DNA from: Ovis canadensis
Taxonomy: Eukaryota > Chordata > Mammalia > Artiodactyla > Bovidae
DNA length: 64,000 bases
Assembly: GCF_042477335.2 (NCBI RefSeq)
Contig: NC_091248.1
Span: 117,704,501-117,768,500 of the forward strand
Direction of reading: 5' to 3'
In this document: positions 1 through 13,500 of the stretch, in pieces
Numbering within the stretch: the stretch's first letter is position 1
Layout: the number at the start of each line of letters is the position of its first letter
The notes under the pieces: model-generated
What the model was told of the DNA's origin: nothing
Database searches by the model: none
The model's input: the letters and a program-made list of their open reading frames with translations, nothing else
Made by a program: the position numbers and the translations under genes

Positions 1-3000
1 TATTGAAGCCCCTAGAGAGGTCCATTCAGACTTCTGGGATGAAATTCCCTATTTAGCTCGATCTTACCTCTCCATTAATGTTCCAGTCTGTGGTGGTCAG
101 TATTTCTGCAGGATTTCACCAACCTATTCCACAGTGGGATTGTGAAAAGGTGCTGGCTGTTTGTCAGAGAAAACTCATGGACTAGAAACTAGGGAGAAGT
201 GCTGTAATTCTGCATTATGGGCAGGGAACCATCAGCGCATGCTTACTAAGGAAAACAATTGATTCACATCAGATTTTAGAAACCATGTATTTGAGAAATT
301 TTGGTATGAAAATAAATGATTTAATTTGCCTCATAGTATTACAGGGAATACTTCCCCAGACATGGTATTCTGATACCGGCTGATGTGTTTTAGGATGTAG
401 TCATTGTTGGTGCGACTAGAACCTGAATATCCCTAGGTTGCTGGGTTGCTTCAGATTTTTCTTGATTTCTTTTCTTAGAGCTTATGGACATATTTGCTGC
501 TTTTGTCATTTGACTCTGCAATAAAGTAGTGACATAAGACTCTGACCCTAGATGGACTGAAAGTCTGGTAGGGAGTGAAGGTGTACAGTAAGTGATAAAT
601 TCTGTATGCTGATTACATATATAGATATCTAATTTTGAAAAAAATGTTAAAAAATATAAAACACTGCCAAACACCTCTAAGACTGAGCAAATGTTTTGTA
701 AGTTTCCCTTAAGTTAAAAAAATTTAAAAAGTGTTACAAATGAAGTCTCTTAGGTTCTCCTTCACAGTTTTAGTCCTTTCCCCCAAAGGCATTTTTTGTG
801 AATATGTCAGTGGATTTTCCTCTGTGTTGTTTCAATAGTTACAAGGCTCAGTCTCCTTCATGCTAATCTGTTTTTTCGTTTTAAATTCCTTTATCATTGA
901 GTTGTCTGTCACCTCTGTCCTTTGATATTCTCATTTCTTTTCCATTTTTGTTTCTTTACTTTGTTTTAGATTTGGGGAGTTTCTGCTTAGCTTTTATAGC
1001 AATCATCAAGCATTGAAAACTTGCCTCATTAATAGACAGATCTGCCGAATACTTTTTCTTATGCTGTTTTCAGCTATTTTTTCATAGCCAGAGATAGCTT
1101 TTGTTACTTCTAATTTTGTGTATGAAACGTTGTGGATGATAGAAGGCACCAGATATCCAGAGTATGAGTGTTATTGTATCAGAATTGCAGCTCTGCAAGT
1201 AAGCATCAAAATATAAAATTTAGCAGGCTACAGCTTTTTAATAATTGACTTCCCTTAATGGCATGTATATAAAACAAAGTATGTGTAATCCATTTTTAGG
1301 ACTACATTTGTGGATAACTATTTATTCAAGACACACTTCTAATGTGTGCCTTAAATCTAAGAGGAGCAACATGTTGATTTCCTAAAGCATATATCCCCTG
1401 GCGGAAGTGTGATGGCACTGACCCCTGCCAGTGGCCAAGACTCTGCTTTATAATGAGAGAAAATAGGGTTGTGGCAAGAGGTGGAATAGAATTCTTGGAA
1501 TGCAGCTACTTTAGTATTTATTTTTGAACATTTCTTTTACCATTCTGTTAGCTCTTAAAGACCCTGAGTAAGCTTTTTCTCCCACTACAAGGCTGTTTCT
1601 GTTTCATTCCTTATTGTCTATTTTCACAGACAAATAGACTGGAAAATTTAAAAAATTATTTTAGCATTATTTATCTTTGATATTCAGCAAGAACAAACTT
1701 GCCTTGGGAATTTCTTCTGCAGTGGGCATTGCATTTTAAAAATGGGCTTGTCATGGGGAATATGATAGTGGGGGTGATACAAGTACCAACTTGTGATGAT
1801 AAACCCATAGGACCATCTGAAAGAGTTAAGAGGGCTAGCCTTTTAATACCCTAATTTTTTTGGATTTTTCTGGGGGAAAGGAAAGCCTCTACTAGTATTC
1901 TGTATGATTTCCTAAGTTCTGTTAGAAAGAAATGACTTGATATTACATTTGGAAGGGAAAATGCCCTCATTAGTTTTTCCTGCTGCCATCTTTGAGTATT
2001 TTTTCTTTCCTTATATAATAAATATGTTCCTGGAAAGTTGCATATGTGCCAGGTTATATTAAATATTTTTAAAGCATCAATAATCATTATTTTAAGACAT
2101 GGTAGTGAATGCTTTCATAAAATGAACTTACACTTTGTACTGTATAAATATACGATGGATTAAACTGAGTGTATTTATTAACAAGGTAAAGGGAGTAATG
2201 AGTTTTTTCTTTAGAGATTATTTTAAAAGGATCCTTATAGGTGAGCTTTAGGCTAAATTTAGGCTGTAGATGAGCTTCAGGCTAAAGGAACAACAAAGGT
2301 AGGTGGGAGAAGTTAGGGGAGTTGGTGAGACTGTTGGAGAAAGCTGTAAAAATGATCAAATTTGTTCTTTACTGTAATAGTTACTGTGTAGCAGTAGCTA
2401 TTATCTTGGTTCCACAAGAAGACCTAAGAGTTTCACAAAAACATATGAAGATGAGTGTTTACCAGTACAGGACAGGTCTCTTTCTGCTCTGTACTAGATT
2501 AGAAATTGGTGTTTATATAGTTTCCACATTCTGTTGACTCATAGCTTATGTTGTAAGAAATGGTGATAAGAAGGTGACACATTTGAAGATGCGAGGGCAC
2601 AGGGAAATAAGAAACTTTACGCTTATTCACTGCTCTTTCTAGTTGTGGCTTTTCTTTCACTGAAAGAGTAAGGAATTTATTTCAGAGGGAGTAAGCCTGT
2701 CCTGCCCCAGCCAATAGTGACACATGGCCCCAACAATTACACGTGTGGGGAGGGGAGGGATTTGGTTACCACAGAAGAGAGCGTGGGAGCGCTTTTCCCC
2801 TCTTGGCCCCCGTTTATCAACTACAACGCTTCTGTTTGCTTTGTGTGCTGTTGAGTTTTTCCCTCTGTTTTCTCTAAGCTAAGCTTTAAGCTAATTCTGT
2901 ACAAAAGAAATACTAATCAGTTGTTTTTATATAAATTGCTTGCCATTAATGCCTGATAAAATGCAGTAAAATAAGGATTCTGCATACCATTATATATGTC

Positions 3001-4039
3001 AAATATTACAGACTTTAAGGTTATTTTGAAATTACAATACTAAACTCAGTTCACTTTTGCTTAGCCTTCACAGTTGTTGATCACATAGCATGGTCATCCA
3101 CTCACAGCTTAAAAAAATACAGGGAGCATCGGAGAGAATGGGTAAAGTAAAATTTTGATGTTTTTAAAATAGCACCTGAATCTATGAAAATTGATTTGAT
3201 TTATTGTTTGTATGGGAGGGAGAGGGTGGTTGGCACTCGAAGGGAGGGGGTGGATATTGGGGAAATAGCATGCACCATGTAAAATGATGTTAGATATCAT
3301 ACAAGCTAAAATTTTAAGTATTACTACTGCAGTTTAAATACAAGTCTGTTTCAGAAGAGGCAGGACCATACAGTGGCAGTGTTGGGATTTACAGTGGGCC
3401 TAGCTTTTTCTCCCTGCAGATTGAAGGGGATTTTGAGAATAGCAGTTTTTGAGTAGTTTGGACAGAAGTCGCCTTTTTAGAGTGACCTGTCCATATTCCC
3501 TGAGTGAAGCTGCTTTGGTAGCACCTCAGGTTCTGTTAATGTTACTGAGGAACATTGTTTAAGAGGAACAATGTGCATTCTAGTTTTCATTGTACACCTG
3601 TGACTCACGTGTTCCTAAATATAGGTTAGGATTCATGAAGCCCTTGAGGGGGTTGAAGAACAGAGAGAGGTTACTCTGAAGTTAGTTGTTTGGTAGAAAA
3701 AATAGAAATTTTGGTGCTTCCTTTCAAATGAAGAATACTTTTCCTTTCAAAGTTCTAAATCAAGGTTTTAATCTCAATCCATACCATTATAGTTATCTAC
3801 AAAGCCTAATTAATGAGTATTGTGGAGGTTATAGAGAAGAGAGTCTGCCATGTTTTTATGGGTAGGGCATTTTGTGGTAAATTGTGTTGACTTGATCTAA
3901 TCTCTGCTTCATTATTTTTAAGCTTTGTCTTTGTTTACACATTTAAAATCTGGGGGAAGAAATTAAAGAAACCAGATTTTACCCTAAAAATATTCTTGCC
4001 TCAACTTTGCTAGTCCCCTACCTGAAACCACTTGCCAAA

Positions 4040-4440
4040 GCCGGGTAAGATTTACGTACCGTTTCCCAAACCTTCCTGCCTTCCTAAGCTTTGTCAAAGA
4101 TGGTGCCAGTTTGGAATGCTCTTCTTTCCCCATTCCTTTGGTCTAAGGCCTGTCTTTCCTTCAAATAATGTCTTCTATGTATTGCACAAAGCCTCCTCTA
4201 ACCTCTTCAGTCCTGTGGTCATTCTAATCTAGAATCCCTGAAGTACTACTATTTGATAGTATTCCATCCATTATAGACATTCATTTGGCACTTGGATCAT
4301 GCCCCCTTTTGTTGTTACTGTATTTAATACCCTCTCTTCTCTAGGAGAGTGATGGGCTCCTTGAGGGTAGAGAGCTTATTAAATGCCTCTTTGTAATCCC
4401 ATTGCCTGGCACAGAGGATATCTTCAGGAGTCGGCTTGAT
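4040..4440 (+). repeat. L2 LINE fragment
   Basis: Ancient L2 3' wording: cctcctctaacctcttcagt, gagagtgatgggctccttga and cattgcctggcacagaggat. Diverged. Confidence 0.65.
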
Positions 4441-7124
4441 TCTTTGATTTGGATCCAGTATTAGTGTAACGGGGCAGTTGTTTAACTTAGGCTATTTTTA
4501 TAGTGAGGACATGCCCAGAAACCCCAAAGATAAAGTACATCTGAAGTACATTTGATTAATAATTTCTTGTGTTGTAGGGAGATTTGGTTCATATTGGTTC
4601 CTTATTAATTACAGCCCCTCTCCCCACCTTTGTTTTTCAGTGGGTGCTGTTGTACCTAGTTTCTTTTGAAAAACATGGTTTGGGCCAGATATGTTGACAG
4701 AAATCAAAATTACTAGTATTTTTTATTTTAAAATTCTTTGATTAGTCAGATGATATTTTCATGGTATAAGCCCAAATAAATTTATTAAATACTACGTGGT
4801 AATGTAGCCAAATTATTTTAAAATGTTAACCTTAAGGTCTCTTAAGTAAAATTTTAAAAATACCAATAGACAGATACTCAGTTGCTAATCCTTCTCACTT
4901 CTGTATCTCAGATTATTAGGAATTTTATTATTTCTTTGTTTATAAAGATTTCTTTACGATGCAGGCTGATGTTTGATAACTGTGTTTATTGTGTTTGCTG
5001 CAGTTATCAAATAGAGCAGACGTTTATATGCAGTGAAGAATTAATTAAAAATACTTTTTGATGTTTATGGAAACTGATACATTTTTTTAGTATCCCCACA
5101 CTCACTGGGGATAATTTTAATTCATATTTGAAACTGTTTACATTTTATCTGATAGCAGTGTCTTCAAGGCACATATGTATATTAGATTTATGTTGTGATT
5201 TCTTACAAAATGCTTAACTAGTAAAACTTCTAAAATCTTAATTTTGTTCTAAAGCCTGGCTTATAGTATTCTTGAGCCATTAGTTTGACAAAGCACTGAA
5301 ACGATACTTCTGTTGCATTACTGAAAAGCTTAGATAATTGTGGCAGGGGACTTGTTGAATATAAGTTTTTTTCCTCTTCAAAAATTTTTATTTAAATTTC
5401 TTAGCATAATTTGGGTACAGAATTAAGGTAAAATATTTTTTCTTACATGTGAGGAAGCAAAAAGCCTCTAATAATGGCATTGCCATTCTGATGTGAGCTC
5501 ATCAGAGTACCATATGACATGAGCTTAAGGCCCTGATCAGTCTTAATGAAATAAGCTTTATAAAAAAATTTTTTTTTCTGAAACCCCAGTTGGCCCAGGG
5601 ACCACTTTACAGAGCTCCAGCCTTGGACTTTCACCTATGATCAGTCATATTCTTCTCCAGGGTTTATACTTGTTAAGTCAATATTAAAACACAGGAAACA
5701 CCCCCCCCACCCCGATTTTGTTCACTTTTGTTTTCATATACAAGAATCTTTACAGTCAACATGTACTTCTAGATGCTGTATTGAAATTGCTGGCAGAGTC
5801 TATTCTATACAAACTGAACAATCTGGCCCCTTGTTTTATTTGTAAAGGTTCAATGTATCTATGCCTGCCTACTTCAGTCTGCAAGGGAGTGTCAGAAAGG
5901 CCCCGCATTCGCCGAGCCGTGAGTTATCACTAACTTTTCAGATGTGTTAATGAATGTGGAACAAAAAGCAGTTGTGTTTAAAAGGAAAAAAGGACCATCA
6001 AAATAACCTCTATTATAGTAGCAGGCGTGAACACTAAATGAATTACTCCAAATTGTGGTGTCAAAAATAACATACTTTAACTAGAGACTAGCCTCTAGAA
6101 AACCTATTGTTGAACTGCTCTGAAGCTGTTGTTTTAGCTATAAGTTACTGTTCTTAAAGTTTTATAAACCATGATTGCAAATTAATATGTTCTTTAAGTC
6201 TTTTTAACCAAGTTAAAACAATCTGAACAAAATCTTACCCCACCTAAAAATGGTAGTATTTAATTGACTCTGAGTTAAGCTGTTTAAATAATACCATGTG
6301 AAAGGGGTAAAGTTTTAACCTTTTTTATTACTCACATGTGAAAAACAAACAACTGAACCTCTTCCTCTATGAAAAGTTTTAGTACAGTGTTATTTACAGT
6401 CTGTTTTGGTACCAACAGTTCTTGCTTCAGTAATTCACCAGTAGGTTTTCATTCATCAATGACTATGTCAATTTAAGGCTAAAAATAAAACACTTTCATT
6501 TCCTAGGGCTTAATCAGTCTCCTTAGAGGAAACCATCCTTAAGAGTTCCCCCCTCCCAAAGAGATTTGAAGCAAAAAAAAAAAAAAATGTAACTAACATC
6601 AATTTTTTGTTGTTGTTAGAGCTAGTTACCTTTCTTTTTCTTCGATTCTTTCAAGTTTTGAGTAGATAGGTATATTTGACTAGCAGGTCGGAAGCTTCTG
6701 TTGCCTAGGAGGTGTTATTGTGTTAAGTGAAGACAGAATAAATTTAAATGTACCCAGTTTGGCCATTTATAGCACAGACTACCTAAAACTTGGAGGTATG
6801 GGACCTTTGGAGCCATTAAGTTAAATGTTTCATTTAGGCAGTGTTCCTTTGTTTGACTGGTGTGTAAGTCCTTCTTCCAGGTTTGTACACTCTTAAACAC
6901 GTCATTCTACCCTCTCTAACTCCTCCCAGCAGCAAAAGGGAGACACTTCAGCTGGAACAAAATAGTGGAAGAAATGGCGTCTGGGGTTCAGTGGGGATTC
7001 GCAGTGTGTATGCAATGTTTGCAAGATTACTTTTTATGTTTTTCAATTAATGTAAATAATTACAGAATAAATCAGTGCTTAGTGTCAACGTAGGGAACAT
7101 CGTATACCAATAGAAATTCTCCTA

Positions 7125-7245
7125 GTGGGTCTGCTGCAAGTCGTTCAACCTCTTGGGTCCTCAGTTTTCTCATCTACAGTATGAAGGAGTTGGACTCAAT
7201 AATCTTTAAGGTCCATTCCTGCTCTAAATCCTGTGCTTTTCTGAA
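7125..7245 (+). repeat. MIR SINE
   Basis: MIR core wording: cctcttgggtcctcagtttt, ctcatctacagtatgaagga and ctttaaggtccattcctgct, just upstream of LUC7L2 exon 2. Confidence 0.75.
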
Positions 7246-7497
7246 GTACTCTATTTAACAGAATGCATTGCTTTCCCATTTTGACTGTTTGAATTACATG
7301 TGCAGTACATGTACTGCAGCTGCATGTTGTCTAAAGTAGTTTTTCTGTAGGATATTATATGAACTAACCCCTCTTGAGGTGATTTATAAATGTGTGTGTA
7401 TAGCCACACATATAAAGCTAGTGTTAGTAGGGCGCTCAGAAAATACATATTTTCCAAATGTCTAACCTTGAATGTCATTAACTTTCCTCTATTACAG

Positions 7498-7592
7498 GAG
7501 ATACTACTCGTCAACGAATCAAATTCAGTGATGACAGAGTATGCAAGAGTCACCTTCTCAACTGTTGCCCCCATGATGTCCTGTCTGGAACT
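7498..7592 (+). CDS. LUC7L2: LUC7L2 exon 2 (residues 21-52)
   Basis: The acceptor reads attacag and the donor gtatgt. The exon is 95 nt: two bases complete a Gly codon begun in exon 1, then 31 codons follow. It encodes [13 protein letters not shown] and then the first half of the CCCH finger, with C36 and C44 (CCPHD). The last exon base is T, so the donor pairs poorly with U1 on the exon side and relies on the intron side. Confidence 0.96.
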
Positions 7593-10500
7593 GTATGTGT
7601 TTATTAAATCTATTATTTTATTGTTGATATACTACAAAAACAAACTGTTTGATAAAGTCTTAGTTTTGTGTCTAATTACTATGCAGTGATTTTTTTAAAA
7701 AACACTTGTTAGCAGAGCAATTTACATCTATTTTATCCAGGTTGATTATTTAGGTCTGCAATAATGGGATTCCTCACAGAAATTATTGCTATTTTACTTT
7801 ATAATATTTTCCATTCTTTAGAGCATTTATTGGAACAAAGAGGCAGTTATAACACAGCAGTTACACTTTTAGTTTAAAAATAATGTAAATGATTTTTTAA
7901 ATTATTTGCTTTAGTGTTGAGCATAGTAGACTTTTATCCAAAACAGTTTACATATTCATTAAGATTTCTGCACATTTGTATTATAGAAATTATTGTGAAG
8001 CAGTGTATTGGTAATCACTTAAATTCACAGTAAAGTTTGTGAGTAGTGTTGTTGGTTAAAACTCACTTATATTGCTTACTCCTGATAATACATAAAGCTC
8101 ACTTAATTTATATTCTACATCTAGTGATGTTAGTTTATCTTAAAGTATTATTATTTTTAATTTGGTGGATAAATCACATATCATGGACCTGTAGAACAAA
8201 GGATTTGGTTACCTGGGTTTTGGATTTGATTGAAATGATACTTTTAAGAGCTCCTGGTCACCTGGATAGCAGAGGAGGGCTAGTAGGGCCTAAATATTTA
8301 GCTGCCTTTGTCATTTTTCTAAAATGGGAGGATTTCATACTTCATTTGCAGAAGCAGTGAGCTCCCTTAATTAAAGATGTCTAAATGAATGGTTTCTTCT
8401 GCCATAAGACGTGGGATGTTAGTTCCCTGACAAGGGATGAGACCCACATTTCCTGCAGTGGAAGTGTGGAGTCTTAACGAGTAGTGTCTTTTTGGTAGGA
8501 GGAGTAAAATACCCCGAATGTATAGGTATCCAGGCATTTTTGATTTAAAAAAACACCTGTCTTTTGGGGGCTTCCCTGATAGCTCAGTTGGTAAAGAATC
8601 CACCTGCAGTTCAGGAGACCCAGTTTGATTCCTGGGTCAGGAAGATCCCCTGGAGAAGGGATAGGCTACCCACTCCAGTATTGTTGGGCTTCCCCTGTGG
8701 CTCAGCTGGTAAAGAATCCGCCTGCAATACAGGAGACCTGGGTTGGGAAGATCTCCTGGAGAAGGGAAAGGCTACCCACTCCAGTATTCTGACTGTCACT
8801 ACCCACTCCAGTGTTTGGTCTTCCCTGTAGCTCAAATGGTAAAGAATCTGCCTGCAATGCAGGAGACCTGGGTTCTATCCCTGAGTCAGGAAGTTCCTCT
8901 GAAGGGAATGCAGTCCTCTCCAGTATTCTTACCTGGAGAATCCCATGGACAGAGGAGCCTGGCGGCAGGCTACAGTCCATGGGGACCCAAAGAGGCGGAC
9001 ATGACTGAGCGACTAACACTGCTACACTTGTCTTTTTCCAATAGGGAGGACCATTGAAACTATGTTATATAAGTTAAAAGGAATAGAAGTGCTAACATAT
9101 TAAAAACATATAAATACTTAAATTTATTTTTTAAGTATCAATATATTACAAGACAAGCATGCTGGTTTCTCAGTGCTTGAATTAGGACTGTGACAGATAT
9201 ATCTCTGTTAGACCCTCATATCTACTCTTTAGAATTTGCATAATTAAAATATTCTGCTCTGCTGTAATATTGAAATCTATATTATCTGTAGTTATCTGTG
9301 GTATTATTTGATTCTTCACATTTACTGTTTAACACTTAATGATACTTAATGGATAAATTATCACTTCAAATGAATTTTGAGAACAAGATCAGTTGTTAAG
9401 CAGGAGGATTTAAGTTTTTGGTACTTTAAAACCAGCAATAGCAAGACTTTGACACATTATTACATTCTTCAGGTATGGCATTTAATAATAACAACTTTAA
9501 AAATCTGACATCACAGTTGTGCTTTTGCAGTTTATAATTATATAATTCAGTTACACTCATTTGTTTCTCTGTTGGGTAAAACAATTTGTTAAGTATATGT
9601 TCCATAGTTATCCTTATAGTAAAGTGATTTATTAAAAATCATTCAGTTCTGTTGATTTAAAGTAAAACTGGGACCAAAGCCAAATTTTCTGAGCTCTAGT
9701 TTTGTTTACTCTGTAGGTAATACTTAATCCTTCATCATGCTGGTCTTAGACTTTCATTGTAAAATTCTTGCTGGTGGATTTGTAAGAAGCACATTTTTTT
9801 CAAATTTCAGTGTCTCTGTAGTATGCATCTTAAAATTGATGACAGAAAAATACTATTTTAATTTGTAACATTTTTCTTACAGTGAGGCTTAAAATTGGTG
9901 TTTTGGATCACATGAAAAATAGCGAATGACCTTTGAAAGGCACTTGCTAGAGAAATTCTATATGAGACATATCTTCTTTATGTCAGCTTAATAGGCAAGA
10001 GATTGTCATTTACATAGGGATGGAGTTAAGTCCTTATGAGCCTCTTAAGCAAAGTTTTCAGGGCTGGCTCTAGAATTTTGTAAGAGTCCAAGGTTGTCTA
10101 GAGTGAGGAACTTGAGAACTTGAAACCACCCATGAGTGACTGTTTTATGACGCTTACTATAACACTAAGAAAGGCTGTTTATAGCAGTTTATCCTATGTG
10201 CATGTGGTTTTTAATTACAGAGCTCTGACTTCTTTAGCAACCAATCTGTGTCGGGCTAATGCTTTTCTGGCACAGAATCGAATAGTTCACACCTCTGTAC
10301 GTTGAAGGTATTTTTTTGACCTCTTAGATCAAAGATGAAAAGAACCAAATTGTAATTGTTGATTTTATAGTGCTTTTTGTTTGTTTTATAACTAAAAGTT
10401 GCCCTTTAGTTTTCCAGCCCTTGTTCCTCAGATCTGTCACTGCCAGGAGAATAGGACTCATCAGTGTTCTAGGTTATTTAGCAGAAGATAACACGGAAAT

Positions 10501-13500
10501 ATATTCTCTGGCTTTTCTTTATTATTATTGTACAAAGGTTGAGCTTTATACTGAGTACTTGGAGATAAAGGGTATGGTTTCTGAAAATGTATTCATAACC
10601 GACAAATTGGAATATTTTTGAAATTCACTTTGATGAAAAGGCCCCTGTAGCATTGTACCTTTCTTTAGTCTGGTACTTTGGTATAACTTTTTTTTTTTTT
10701 TTTTTGAGTATAGTTGATTTACAAAGTTGTATTAGTTTCAGGTATACAGCAGACAGATTCAGTGTTTTACACACACACACAGTGTTTACACACACACACA
10801 CATACATACATACAAATATCATTGTTTAGTCGCTAAGTACATGTGACCCAGGTACTGTAGCCCGCCAGGCTCCTCTGTCCCTGGGATTTCCCAGGCAAGA
10901 ATACTGGAGTGGGTTGCCATTTCCTTCTAATTCAATAGCTTGGATTACTTCCCTGTTCATCTAGAACTTTTTGTTTGTCTCACTCTTTTCATCCTTTGGT
11001 CCATTTAGTTGTCTCCTTATATTTAGCATGCATAAAGTAGACAGCACCCCCTTTCAGATTTAGGCAAAACAAAAAGCCTAAGAGTTGTCATCTCCCCCTG
11101 CTCCCTCCCTCCACGAAAATAAATCACATTGTTTCTGGTTCATATATTCCCTAAGGAAAGATAAGGATATTGAAGTGCTTAAAAAAATCTTTGCATCTAG
11201 TTCCTAGGAACCTGGGGGAAAGGTATATAATAGTAATAATTTATAGAAGGTGTTAAATCTGAAGCAGGTGGCATCAGAGATTGAAATTAAGATCTGCAGG
11301 GATGGGGATGTATACTCACAATACATTTATCCTAAATTCAAAAATGGCCACTACTAATTTTCTTACAGACTTCATCATAGCATAATTTTAGTGTTGACAG
11401 GCCATCATGTCTTCTAGCTTAAGGCCATCATTTTATGTAGATAGAAAAATTAAGATTCAGGGAAATTGTCAGATGTCTCACAGATAATCATGGTATATTA
11501 TGCCACAGGGGAATCTTAGAGTTATTTTAATCCAAATACTCTTTAATGTTTTATGTTGTAAAGAGCTGATCTTGAGAAATACTTCAGTTCAGTTGCTCAG
11601 TCGTGTCTGACTCTCTGCAAACCCACGGACTGCAGCACGCCAGGCTTCCCTGTCCACCACCAGCTCCCAGAATTTGCTCAGACTCATGTCTATCGAGTCA
11701 GTGATACCATCCAACCATCTCGTCCTCCGTCGTCCCCTTCTCTTCCTGCCTTCAATCTTTCCCAGCATCAGGGTCTTTTCCAGTGTGTCAGTTCTTCGCA
11801 TTGGATGGCCAAGTATTGGAGCTTCAGCGTCAGTCCTTCCAATGAATATTTGGACTGAGTTCCTTTAGGATTGACTGGTTTGATTTCCGTGCAGTCCAAG
11901 GGACTCTCAAGAGTCTTCTGCAACACCACAGTTCAAAAGTATCCTTTCTCCAGTGCTCGGCTTTCATTATCATCCAACTCCCATGTCCATACATGACTAT
12001 TGGAAAAACCATAGCTTTGACTAGACAGACCTTTGACAGCAAAGTAATGTCTCTGCCTTTTAATATGCTGTCTAGCTTGGTCATAACTTTTCTTCCAAGA
12101 AGCAAGTGTCTTTTAATTTCATGGCTGCAGTCACCATCTACAGTCATTTTGGAGCCCAAGGAAAAAAAGTCTGTCAATATTTCCATTGTTTCCCCGTCTG
12201 TTTGCCATGAAGTGATGGGACCAGGTGCCATGATCTTTGTTTACTGAATGTTGAGTTTTAAGCCAACTTTTTCACTCTCTTTTACTTTCATCAAGAGGCT
12301 CTTCGGTTCCTCTTTGCTTTCTGGCGTAAGGGTGGTGTCGTCTGCTATCTGAGGTTATTGATATTTCTCTTGGCAATCTTGATTCCAGCTTGTGCTTCAT
12401 CCAGCCCAGCAATTTGCGTAATGTACTCTGCATATAAGTTAAATAAGCAGGGTGACTATACAGCCTTGACGTACTCCTTTCCCAATTTGGAACCAGTCTG
12501 TTCCATGTTTGGTTCTGACTGTTGCTTCTTGACCTGCATACAGATTTCTCAGGAGGCAGGTAAGATGGTCTGGTATTCCCATCTTTTGAAGAATTTTCCA
12601 GTTTGTCATGGTCCACATAGCCAAAGCCTTTGGCATAGTCAATAAGGCAGAAGTAGATGTTTTTCTGGAACTCTCTTGCCTTTTCTATGATCCAGTGGAT
12701 GTTGGCAATTTGATCTCTGGTTCCTCTGCCTTTTCTAAGTGCTTGAACATCTGGAAGTTCTCGGTTCATGTACTGTTGAAGCCTGGCTTGGAGAATTTTG
12801 AGCATTACTTTACTAGCATGTGAGATGAGTGCAATTGTGCAGTAGTTTGAACAGTCTTTGACATTGTCTTTCTTTGGGATTGGAATGAAAACTGACCTTT
12901 TCCAGTCCTATGGCCACTGCCGAGTCTTCCAAATTTGTTGGCATATTGAGTGCAGCACTTCAACAGCATCATGTTTTAGGACTTGAAATAGCTCAGCTGG
13001 AATTCCATCACCTCTACTAGCTTTGTTCATAGTGATACTTCCTAAGGCCCACTTGACTTAGGACTCCAGGAGAAATACTTAGGGACAGGGATAAGGTAAA
13101 ATTTTATCTGCCTCTTTGAAGTGATTGGGTGGGAGTATTGGTTGTCAAAAATCCTGAGTCGATTTCTGAACCAGTAGGTTCAAAAATTTTTCAGTTCCCC
13201 AGTAGGTTCTGGGTTTTATCCAAAATGAAAGTTTTATTAATCAGAACTCCTTTACTGCTTCTCTCTTGAGACTTGGTTAAAGTCAGTTCCTTGAATACCT
13301 ACAAACCTGAACTTTACAACTGCTGAAGTGTCTTTGATAGTACAAATTTAAAGGAGCCATGAAAGTTTAGAGAAGCATTGATAAGAAATAAACCTGCACA
13401 AAATTTTCTCAGCCACTAAGTAGAATGTAAATTTCATAGTGAGAGCAGACACATTTCGTTCAGTTGCTGTATCTCTAGAATCTAGAATGGTGTCCTTCCC

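Larger units (their letters stand above)
1..7497 (+). other. LUC7L2: LUC7L2 intron 1 (3' part)
   Basis: AT-rich sequence without a convincing coding exon on either strand. It holds an L2 fragment at about 4040-4440 and a MIR near 7125-7245. A short inverted repeat lies at 4972-5011, with 11-bp arms around an 18-nt loop. A C-run is at about 5701-5715 and A/T homopolymers at 5563 and 6572. I see no other recognisable family in the rest, including no young ruminant SINE. Confidence 0.8.

Noticed and set aside
8580..8640. tRNA-like heads in Bov-tA/CHR SINEs read as tRNA genes
   Set aside because: They have box-like sequences but degenerate arms and are fused to SINE bodies, so they are SINE promoters and not tRNA genes.
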